Shown here: in pieces, positions 1 through 6,226 of the stretch | Layout: every line of letters starts with the position of its first letter | How positions within the stretch are numbered: position 1 is the first letter of the stretch | Assembly (NCBI GenBank): GCA_001798105.1 | Contig: MGRI01000087.1 | Location: 1-18,549, forward strand | Direction: 5' to 3' | From: Deltaproteobacteria bacterium RIFCSPHIGHO2_02_FULL_40_11 | GTDB lineage: Bacteria; Bdellovibrionota; JACOXK01; 2-02-FULL-40-11 | DNA length: 18,549 bases | Made by a program: the position numbers and the translations under genes | The notes under the pieces: generated by a model | What the model was told of the DNA's origin: nothing | Databases searched by the model: none | Seen by the model: the letters and a program-made list of their open reading frames with translations, nothing else

Positions 1-996
1 TTCCAATTCTTGAACCAAAGATTGAACCGCGTGTTGGGCTTGGGCCGCAGCCATCCCATACCCTGGGACAATAATGACAGATTTTGCATAGGCTAAAATC
101 GTAGCCGCTTCTTCTGTGTCAATGGATCGAACCGTTTTGTCACCCAGCGCAGCCCCTTCCGAACCGCCTGCCGTTCCACCGCCGCCAAACGCACCAAACA
201 AAACATTGGCCAAAGAGCGATTCATGGCCTTACACATAATTTGCGTCAAAATAAGTCCCGATGCCCCTACCAATGCCCCAGAAATAATTAAAACATTGTT
301 CATCACCAAAAATCCTGTGACACAGGCCGCCAATCCAGAAAAAGAGTTTAAAAACGAAATTACAACCGGCATGTCTGCGCCACCGATGGGAATGACAAAT
401 AACACCCCAAATAAAAATGAAATAAAAATTAACCCTAAAAATACCCAGAAATTTGTATCCGAAAAAGTAAGATAAAAACTTCCCACAACAAAACATAAAA
501 CTAAAAATCCATTAAAAACTTGCTGAAATTTGAATGTAATGGGGGCTCCGCGCACCCAACCTTGCAATTTTCCAAAGGCAACAACACTTCCTGTAAATGT
601 AACCCCTCCAATTAAAAGCCCCAAAACAATAATAGAAGAAGTTTCTACGGCAATTGGCCCATCTAAACGCATCAGCCGAAAAAGCTCTGCAATGGAAACC
701 AAGGCAGAAGCAATCCCACCAAAGCCATTAAAAAGGCCCACCATTTGGGGCATGGCTGTCATTTTAACAAGCTTGGCAGAAACAACGCCAATGACAGAGC
801 CAATCAGAATGGCAATCAAAATCATCTGATAATTCACAATATTTTGATCTAAAAGCGTCGCCACAATGGCTAGCAGCATGGCAAACGATGCTAAGAAATT
901 TCCACGCCTGGCTGTTAAGGGGGAGCCTAAATATTTTAAACCAATAATAAATAAAGAAGACGCAATTAAATAAGAAAGTTCAATCCAAGCGTTCAT
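1..996 (-). CDS. pntB: NAD(P) transhydrogenase subunit beta, partial (C-terminus beyond window start)
   Basis: This is the beta subunit of the inner-membrane, proton-translocating NAD(P) transhydrogenase, which couples hydride transfer from NADH to NADP+ with proton entry. I translated the reverse strand from an ATG at 994-996; 332 codons are present, and the family usually has about 460. The first part is a run of hydrophobic helices (MNAWIELSYLIASSLFIIGL at the start, later RGNFLASFAMLLAIVATLL and a conserved NGFGGIASALV segment). The last visible part enters the NADP(H)-binding domain, with VIIVPGYGMAAAQAQHAVQ matching the family's GYGMAVAQAQ nucleotide loop. The start overlaps the pntAB stop as ATGA, and AAGGAAG lies just upstream as ribosome site. 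It is the last visible gene of pntAA-pntAB-pntB. Identity is certain; only the C-terminus is missing. Confidence 0.97.
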   Translation of the reverse strand, partial: MNAWIELSYLIASSLFIIGLKYLGSPLTARRGNFLASFAMLLAIVATLLDQNIVNYQMILIAILIGSVIGVVSAKLVKMTAMPQMVGLFNGFGGIASALVSIAELFRLMRLDGPIAVETSSIIVLGLLIGGVTFTGSVVAFGKLQGWVRGAPITFKFQQVFNGFLVLCFVVGSFYLTFSDTNFWVFLGLIFISFLFGVLFVIPIGGADMPVVISFLNSFSGLAACVTGFLVMNNVLIISGALVGASGLILTQIMCKAMNRSLANVLFGAFGGGGTAGGSEGAALGDKTVRSIDTEEAATILAYAKSVIIVPGYGMAAAQAQHAVQSLVQELE

Positions 997-1283
997 CGAT
1001 CTTCCTTTTTCTTTTTAAACATATGCAGCATGCGATCTGTCACCCAAAATCCCCCCACCACATTGATGGTTGCAAAAACAACTGCAATGAGTCCCAAAAT
1101 AACACTTAAACTTGTGTCTTTGGGGCCAGAGATAATGAGGGCTCCAATAATTGCAATCCCAGAAATGGCATTTGCGCCAGACATTAAGGGTGTGTGTAAT
1201 GTAGGTGGCACCTTGGTAATCACTTCAAACCCCGCAAACATGGCCAATACAAAAATAAATAAACTGGGTAAATAGATTTCCAT
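993..1283 (-). CDS. pntAB: NAD(P) transhydrogenase subunit alpha part 2
   Basis: This small membrane subunit (96 residues) supplies the transmembrane helices that are fused to the C-terminus of PntA in enteric bacteria. Three hydrophobic segments are visible: LPSLFIFVLAMFAGFEVI near the N-terminus, AISGIAIIGALII in the middle, and VILGLIAVVFATINVVGGF before a short basic tail (MFKKKKEDR). The motif KVPPTLHTPLMSGANAISG is typical of this subunit. It starts inside the pntAA stop (TAATG arrangement), with CAGGAGA eight bases upstream, and ends in an ATGA overlap with pntB, so the three genes are translationally coupled. The separate alpha-2 polypeptide is the three-subunit form known from Rhodospirillum rubrum and many other bacteria. 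Confidence 0.96.
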   Translation of the reverse strand: MEIYLPSLFIFVLAMFAGFEVITKVPPTLHTPLMSGANAISGIAIIGALIISGPKDTSLSVILGLIAVVFATINVVGGFWVTDRMLHMFKKKKEDR

Positions 1284-2395
1284 TATTTTTTCTCCTGAAG
1301 ACGGTTTATACCTTCATGCGTAACGCATGAAGCAGAAATGATTTCATCGTTAAAATCTAAATAAGGCGCCCCTTCTTTTAAAAAATACTTTAAAAAGGTA
1401 GAAATATTTTTAGCATACATGAGGCTTGCATGAATGGGCATCGTTGCTGGTAAATTCCTGGGGCCTAAAATGGTGATCCCTTGGTGATGCACCGTTTCAC
1501 CGGGCTTGGAATACGCACAGTTTCCCCCTTGCTCAGCGGCCATGTCTAAAACAACACTACCAGGAGACATGCCATCAATCATGGTTTCCGTAATAATACG
1601 TGGCGCTTTTTTCCCCGGAACTTGGGCCGTTGTAATGACAACATCCGACTTTTGAACATGCGCTGCCAAGACATCTTGAATTTTCTTTTGTGTATCTTTG
1701 GAAACTTCTTTGGCATAGCCGCCGCTGGTTGCCGTATTTTCTTCCAGTTGAATGGTGACGGCCTTAGCGCCCAAGCTTTCAATTTGTTCTTTGACTTCAG
1801 GACGTATGTCATAGGCTTCCACAATGGCACCCAATCTTTTGGCCGTTGCAATGGCTTGTAATCCTGCAACCCCTGCTCCCACAACCAAGACTTTTGAAGG
1901 TGGCATGGTGCCGGCAGCTGTGGTCATCATGGGAAAATATTTTCCGAGCGTTGCGGCCCCCATTAAAACAGCTTTATAGCCTGCCAAAGAAGCCTGCGAA
2001 GACAAAACATCCATACTTTGCGCTCTTGAAATGCGGGGTAATAATTCTAAAGAAAAGGCTGTTATTTTTTTGGAACACAATTTTTCAAGGTGCGATTGGT
2101 TTTGATACGGATTTAAAAGGCCGATCACCATAGAACAGGTTTTCATTTGAGACACTTCGGCATCCGTTGGCGCATTTATTTTAAAAAAGATATCGGTTGA
2201 AGCGTAAAAATCTTTGGTTTCTACGACTTTCGCCCCTGCATTTTCATACGCTTCATTGGAAAATGAGGCCCCCACGCCTGCATCTTTTTCAATTTGAACT
2301 TTTAAGCCCGATTTTACCAGCTTCCCTGCGGTCCCCGGATCGAGCGCAACCCGATTTTCGTTTTCTAAACTTTCTTTGGTAACGCCAATGATCAT
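1283..2395 (-). CDS. pntAA: NAD(P) transhydrogenase subunit alpha part 1 (NAD(H)-binding)
   Basis: This 370-residue soluble domain I binds NAD(H) in the proton-translocating transhydrogenase. The first half resembles alanine dehydrogenase (MIIGVTKESLENENRVALDP). A Rossmann fold follows, with VLVVGAGVAGLQAIATAKRL and AYDIRPEVKEQIESLGAK at about residues 168-205. The mobile-loop region SGGYAKEVSKD is present, and AEQGGNCAYSKPGE lies near the NAD site. It ends without membrane helices because those are in pntAB. A good ribosome site (AGGAG, five bases before the ATG) and a CRP/FNR-like site about 75 bases upstream suggest its own promoter. The upstream beta-helix gene lies 82 bases away on the same strand, so read-through is also possible. 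Confidence 0.97.
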   Translation of the reverse strand: MIIGVTKESLENENRVALDPGTAGKLVKSGLKVQIEKDAGVGASFSNEAYENAGAKVVETKDFYASTDIFFKINAPTDAEVSQMKTCSMVIGLLNPYQNQSHLEKLCSKKITAFSLELLPRISRAQSMDVLSSQASLAGYKAVLMGAATLGKYFPMMTTAAGTMPPSKVLVVGAGVAGLQAIATAKRLGAIVEAYDIRPEVKEQIESLGAKAVTIQLEENTATSGGYAKEVSKDTQKKIQDVLAAHVQKSDVVITTAQVPGKKAPRIITETMIDGMSPGSVVLDMAAEQGGNCAYSKPGETVHHQGITILGPRNLPATMPIHASLMYAKNISTFLKYFLKEGAPYLDFNDEIISASCVTHEGINRLQEKK

Positions 2396-2409
2396 TTTAA
2401 CTCCTACTC

Positions 2410-2429
2410 ATCCCCGCGAAAGCGGGGAT
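2410..2429. repeat. Palindromic repeat (CCCCGC-GAAA-GCGGGG hairpin) in the pnt leader
   Basis: An 8-bp perfect stem, ATCCCCGC / GCGGGGAT, closes a GAAA tetraloop. It lies between the beta-helix gene and pntAA, about 15 bases before the pntAA start, so it would fold in the pnt leader mRNA. No T-run follows on either strand, so a simple intrinsic terminator is unlikely. The same sequence family occurs inside the gene at 16306-16926 and, broken, at the end of maf. This marks it as a dispersed genomic repeat of the REP type. Confidence 0.8.
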
Positions 2430-2463
2430 CCCAACATATTGAACAATTTTTGGCATAATTTCA

Positions 2464-2477
2464 ATGATTTAGATCAA
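2464..2477 (-). promoter_or_regulatory. Candidate CRP/FNR-family operator upstream of pntAA
   Basis: The minus strand reads TTGATCTAAATCAT, which matches nine of ten bases of the FNR consensus TTGAT-N4-ATCAA. It begins directly after the stop of the beta-helix gene. Its centre is 41.5 bases upstream of position 2429, and a weak -10-like hexamer (CAATAT, 2441-2436) would fit a start there; this is the classic class II activator geometry. The -10 is poor, so the promoter part is inference. Similar sites lie at 6165-6179 and 10383-10402. Confidence 0.45.
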
Positions 2478-4385
2478 CTATTTTTCCCTGCGGTTGGTCA
2501 GATCGCGCATGCTGGAATCTTTGGTACGTTGTTTTTGGCTGAGGTTGTCCTTTTTATCTGATTTGTCTTTCGCTGGATTCAATGTAAAATTTTCTGCCCC
2601 TTCTTCTGTAGATATGAAGTGGGGTTCGGTAAACTCTGAGTGACGATCGAACCCAAGTGCTTGCCACTCTTCCGGCGTTCGATAAAATATGCCTCGGATG
2701 CTCCCAATGTATCCCTCGGGCATATAAATTGTATTGGTATCAAACAGTGTGCCCTCTGGAATGGGGCCATTCATAGAAATCCCAACACGTTTTAAATCGT
2801 GAACAATAATATTGGATGTAAATTTATTATGCGTGCCGACATCCGAATAAAAGGCAATGGCAGTATTGTGGTGGAAGAGGACATTTTCTTGAATGACATT
2901 CATCGTTGCTGAAGAAAGATAAATGCCACATCCTGCACGACTTCGATAAATCCAATTTTTTTCAATACGATTGCGGCTGCTATTTTGAATGAGCTCAATG
3001 CCGCGTTGATTGTGATGAATCCTACTTTCAACAATGACATTGGAGTGGCTGGCGATGAGTGAAACACCTGATCCAACGGCATTAAAGATATGGCATTTTT
3101 TGATTGTACAAAAACGAGATCCCCACAAGCGAATGCCCCACGCCGTTTTTCCGGCATCAATGGTTAAGCCCTCCAATGTGACATATTGCATTCGAAGCAA
3201 AGAGACTGTTTTGTCCCATTGTCCACTTCGAAGTATGGGAATTTCCCCTTCTTTGGCACGAAGGGTGAGCGTATGACTCGGGCTGGTATGGAAACCATAG
3301 AGATCAAGGGGTTCTTCATAGGTACGGCTGTCTTGGATTTCAATGATCCAACTTTCATTGGCGTCAACTAAATTTTTGGGAACAGCATTTAGAGCTTCCG
3401 TGATTGTTTTAAAATCTGCATTGGCATTGCCCACGGTCTTTGTAACTGTAGCCACCTTCATTTCTGGACTTTGATTTTCTAAATTTGGATTTTGTGTGGA
3501 ACTGTCTTGATCTTGTCCTTGAGACTGCCATTTGTTTAAATTTTTAAATGTTTCGTTTTTGACTTGGGCTATGGGTGCATTGGGCGCATGAAGAACGTTG
3601 AAATTGGAAGTAAATTGTTGAGGGAGACCATTGATTGAATAAATGAGTGACTTGGTTAATTCACCGGCCTGTAAAACATTATCTGTAAAAGAATTTCCGA
3701 ATCCAATGGGAGCTGTGAAAAACAAAGCGTAAGAATTATTGAAAAATTGATTATGACGAATTTTTGTATGAGAAGCAGTGGAGAGGGTAAGCCCTCCAAC
3801 AATGCTATGATAAATGGTATTGTCTTCGACCGTGGTATGATTGCTTTCTGCATCTACATAGATCCCGTATTGACAGCTATGGACATCATTGTGGGCAATG
3901 ACAGCTGAATCAGATTCACGGGTCTGAATCCCAACATATAATCCCAACACATCCATGTGTTGAAGGGTGACATCATCCGAGTTTTCCACTCGAATTCCAA
4001 TCGTCGAGCCCGTTCCATACCCCAATATGCGAAGTCCATCGATCGTAACATGAGATGTATTTTTAATAAGGATACCGATTCCTCTCTGAACCAAAAGAAT
4101 GGGGTGCAAACTTAAACTGGCGCTTCGAAAGGTAAGGGTGTGACTGGGATCGGTTATTTTTTCGATGACCACAGGCTCTACATACATGGATTCATCTTGA
4201 ATTTCTAAAATCCAACTTTGATTCGCAGTTACCAAATCCTTGGGGATGGCATCAATGGCTTTTTGAATTGACCCAAAATTGCCCCCAGATCGTTTAATGC
4301 TTTTTACAATGGTGGTGACTGAAACGGCTTGTGCAGTCACCGCCCAAAAAATCAGAAGCAAAGCTCCCAAAATACCTTTTTTCAT
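2478..4385 (-). CDS. Secreted right-handed beta-helix protein with two duplicated modules
   Basis: This 635-residue protein has a clear Sec signal peptide (MKKGILGALLLIFWAVTAQA, probable cleavage after residue 20). The body has two related modules. Each opens with a header, residues about 21-105 and 308-395 (FGSIQKAIDAIPKDL / FKTITEALNAVPKNL; SWILEIQDESMYVEP / SWIIEIQDSRTYEEP; PSHTLTFR / PSHTLTLR), and continues into short beta-helix coils rich in the NosD/pectate-lyase-like pattern of N-x-I, G-I and N-x-x-x-x-N (for example NRIEKNWIYRS, GIYVDAESNHTTVEDNTIYH). The C-terminus is a charged tail (KDKSDKKDNLSQKQRTKDSS). The fold suggests binding or cleavage of a polysaccharide, or a surface structural role. 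I see no catalytic motif and cannot name a substrate. No good ribosome site precedes the ATG. Confidence 0.85.
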   Translation of the reverse strand: MKKGILGALLLIFWAVTAQAVSVTTIVKSIKRSGGNFGSIQKAIDAIPKDLVTANQSWILEIQDESMYVEPVVIEKITDPSHTLTFRSASLSLHPILLVQRGIGILIKNTSHVTIDGLRILGYGTGSTIGIRVENSDDVTLQHMDVLGLYVGIQTRESDSAVIAHNDVHSCQYGIYVDAESNHTTVEDNTIYHSIVGGLTLSTASHTKIRHNQFFNNSYALFFTAPIGFGNSFTDNVLQAGELTKSLIYSINGLPQQFTSNFNVLHAPNAPIAQVKNETFKNLNKWQSQGQDQDSSTQNPNLENQSPEMKVATVTKTVGNANADFKTITEALNAVPKNLVDANESWIIEIQDSRTYEEPLDLYGFHTSPSHTLTLRAKEGEIPILRSGQWDKTVSLLRMQYVTLEGLTIDAGKTAWGIRLWGSRFCTIKKCHIFNAVGSGVSLIASHSNVIVESRIHHNQRGIELIQNSSRNRIEKNWIYRSRAGCGIYLSSATMNVIQENVLFHHNTAIAFYSDVGTHNKFTSNIIVHDLKRVGISMNGPIPEGTLFDTNTIYMPEGYIGSIRGIFYRTPEEWQALGFDRHSEFTEPHFISTEEGAENFTLNPAKDKSDKKDNLSQKQRTKDSSMRDLTNRREK

Positions 4386-4513
4386 AACACGTTGACCGTG
4401 ATGAATAGCAAATGGCGTGCCAATTTTGATTTTAAAATTTATGAATAAAATTAAGGACTTTTGAATTCTGCGTTAAATCAGTCGCACGTAAATTTTACCT
4501 ACTTGTAAAGAGA

Positions 4514-4756
4514 CTAATCGCTTAAAAATTTCACAACCCGCCAATCCATCAGAATATGACCTTTTTGGATGGGCTGGGTCAGCATCATTCCCTCCAACGA
4601 AGTACATCGACTGAGCGCCACATAGGTTTGGCCATGGGCAAAGGTACCCCTTTCTAAATCGACGATGACTTTATCAAAGGTTTTACCTTGGGATTTGTGA
4701 CATGAATTTAGCCTTTGTTCGAATATTATCTGGTCAGGTCCACCATCGCCAAAGAT
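4514..4756 (-). pseudogene. C-terminal remnant of a Pif1/RecD-like superfamily 1 DNA helicase
   Basis: No usable start codon is present, but the reverse strand reads about 65 well-conserved residues to a TAG at 4514-4516. They include CHKSQGKTFDKVIVDL (helicase motif V region), GQTYVALSRCTSLEGMML (motif VI, VALSR) and GHILMDWRVVKFLSD at the end, as in Pif1-like helicases. The N-terminal several hundred residues, with Walker A and B, are absent. The remnant follows the ATPase gene stop (4757-4759) in the same frame, with about 15 unrelated codons between. It is therefore a truncated helicase, probably left after replacement or deletion next to tRNA-His. Read-through from the ATPase gene cannot be excluded but is unlikely to matter. 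Confidence 0.8.
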
Positions 4757-5911
4757 TTAAATTAATTCATCACGCCACAATTTTTGGCAAAAGACTTTCC
4801 AAGGTAAAATAAGAATATTATTTTCAAGTTTTCGTGTCTCTTCTGCAAGACATACGATAATAGATTGTTTGACATGATGTTCTTCATTTAGAGCGAGCAG
4901 ACCTTTTAGCTCTTCTTTTCGAATTCTAGAGGTTGCCTTAAATTCTAAAGCAAGATCTAGATGTCCAACAATGAGATCTACTTCTAGTCCAGTACTTGTT
5001 TTCCAAAAAGATAAGGGAGCCCCTTTCTCTTTATATGAAAGATATGCTCGAATTTCTTCAATCAAAAAGTGTTCAAAACTATGTCCAAATTCTACCGTTC
5101 CTGGTTGAATGATATGCATTCCTTTTAAAGCTCTGACAATACCAACATCAAAAAGATAAAATTTAGCAGTTTCAATCAGTCTTCGTTTTTTTGTTTTTCG
5201 CCAAGGTTCCAAGGTATGTCCAAGCAAGGTATCTTCTAGGATTTGATAATACTCTCGAACCGTTTTCCCATCTACCCCGCAATCTCGCCCCATGGTTGCG
5301 TAATTAATTAATTGTCCATGCCCTAATGCAACCATTTCCAGGAAATTTGAAAATGCCGGAATATTTCTAACGAGAGCTTCAGCATGAATTTCTTCATTAA
5401 TGTAATCTAAAATATAACTTTTTAAGCTTCTTTCTGGATGTTTTTCTAGATAATGTTTTGGCAATACCCCATGGTTTAAAGCTCGATTTAAATCTATGTT
5501 TTTTATCTCAGATGTGGTTAAAGGAAATAATTCGAAGCGCCATGCCCTCCCCCCCAGTAAATTAGCACTGCCATGGCGTACTTTTCTCGCGCTTGATCCA
5601 CAAAGAATAAACTTTGTTTTAGTATTTTCAAGACACCAATGGACCTCATCTAACAAAGCTGGAACTTTTTGTACTTCATCAATAATAACAATTTTTGGTT
5701 TTTGGCCCAGGACTTCTTCACGTAATCGTTCTGGATGGAGCAAAAGCGTTGTTTTTAGATCCGTTTTAAGAAGGTCGTAAAGTTTGGCCTGTGGAAATTG
5801 AGTCCGTAAGAGGGTTGTTTTCCCCGTTTTCCGGGGTCCCCATAGAAAAACAGCGGGAGCCCCCTTTAGGTCAATTCGAAGATGGCGCTGAATTTTAGAC
5901 ATTACGGACAT
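4757..5911 (-). CDS. AAA-type ATPase with DUF4143-like C-terminal domain
   Basis: This 384-residue protein belongs to the widespread AAA_14/DUF4143 family. Walker A is GPRKTGKT at residues 25-32, Walker B is IVIIDE at 74-79, and a sensor-like stretch FILCGSSARK is at 101-110. The C-terminal part has the DUF4143 signature KFYLFDVGIVRAL (250-262), then E281, EVD at 310-312 and EFK at 323-325, which together look like a PD-(D/E)XK nuclease-type core. The family's biological role is not well established. A perfect 30-bp palindrome touches the start codon, so self-repression is plausible. The ATG at 5911 is only two bases from AAGGAG; the ATG at 5902 (residue 4) is about eleven bases away, so the true start is uncertain by three codons. 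The gene sits between tRNA-His and a helicase stump, which suggests horizontal arrival. Confidence 0.88.
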   Translation of the reverse strand: MSVMSKIQRHLRIDLKGAPAVFLWGPRKTGKTTLLRTQFPQAKLYDLLKTDLKTTLLLHPERLREEVLGQKPKIVIIDEVQKVPALLDEVHWCLENTKTKFILCGSSARKVRHGSANLLGGRAWRFELFPLTTSEIKNIDLNRALNHGVLPKHYLEKHPERSLKSYILDYINEEIHAEALVRNIPAFSNFLEMVALGHGQLINYATMGRDCGVDGKTVREYYQILEDTLLGHTLEPWRKTKKRRLIETAKFYLFDVGIVRALKGMHIIQPGTVEFGHSFEHFLIEEIRAYLSYKEKGAPLSFWKTSTGLEVDLIVGHLDLALEFKATSRIRKEELKGLLALNEEHHVKQSIIVCLAEETRKLENNILILPWKVFCQKLWRDELI

Positions 5912-5941
5912 AACTCCTTATAATCTAGATTATAAGGAGTT
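5912..5941. promoter_or_regulatory. Perfect 30-bp palindrome, operator/ribosome-site element
   Basis: Each half is AACTCCTTATAATCT; the two halves are exact reverse complements with no spacer. It contains TTATAA on both arms and AAGGAG facing outward on both strands. On the minus strand a TTGACA at 5950-5945 is followed after 17 bases by TAGATT (5927-5922), a plausible promoter for the ATPase gene that overlaps the palindrome. A dimeric repressor bound here would block that promoter. If transcription begins further upstream, the hairpin would instead hide the ribosome site. Confidence 0.7.
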
Positions 5942-6025
5942 GTATGTCAAATTATTTTCCCAGATCTCGAATATTGCCGGCTCTCCATATAAAAGGACCG
6001 CTTGCCCACCATGGAACAAAAAAAG

Positions 6026-6099
6026 GGTGAGCGACGGGGATTGAACCCGCGACATCCAGAACCACAATCTGGAGCTCTACCAACTGAGCTACGCCCACC
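6026..6099 (-). tRNA. tRNA-His (GTG)
   Basis: The reverse strand folds as a cloverleaf. Acceptor arms are GTGGGCG / CGCTCAC, the D arm is GCTC-AGTTGGTA-GAGC, the anticodon stem is CCAGA / TCTGG with loop TTGTGGT (anticodon GTG), and the T arm is GCGGG-TTCAATC-CCCGT. The base before the acceptor is G and the discriminator is C, the G-1:C73 pair that identifies tRNA-His. CCA is not encoded. The 3' end is followed by CTTTTTTTG, a possible termination run. Confidence 0.97.
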
Positions 6100-6164
6100 A
6101 CATTCTAGAAAAGATGTTTGTTAATATCATAAAACCCTTTTTCGTTGCAATCATTTGAATAAAC

Positions 6165-6179
6165 TGACCTAGCACATAT
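6165..6179 (+). promoter_or_regulatory. Possible CRP/FNR-type half-conserved site upstream of the PFOR genes
   Basis: The sequence TGACCTAGCACATAT matches the site between the cytochrome genes (TGACCTAGATCATAT) at 13 of 15 positions, but its second half-site is degraded (ACA instead of TCA). Its centre lies about 55 bases before the PFOR start codon. On its own it would not be convincing; the similarity to 10383-10402 is the reason to list it. Confidence 0.3.
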
Positions 6180-6226
6180 TTTTTACAAAGCCTTCTATGT
6201 ATAAATTTAATCTCGGGGGAAAAGGA

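Noticed and set aside
116..475. 119-codon open frame on the plus strand
   Set aside because: It is antisense to pntB; the composition (Pro, Asn, Thr rich) is the usual shadow of hydrophobic membrane helices.
1579..2133. Overlapping open frames of about 80-100 codons on both strands
   Set aside because: They overlap pntAA, which has strong family motifs, and show none of their own.
2376..2561. 61-codon plus-strand frame containing THPRESGDPNI
   Set aside because: This wording is the translation of the GC-rich palindromic repeat; the frame also overlaps two real minus-strand genes.
3262..3270. Nine-base match (GGGTGAGCG) to the 3' end of tRNA-His, considered as an attachment-site repeat
   Set aside because: Nine bases are too short, the match stops at once, and it lies within the beta-helix coding sequence.
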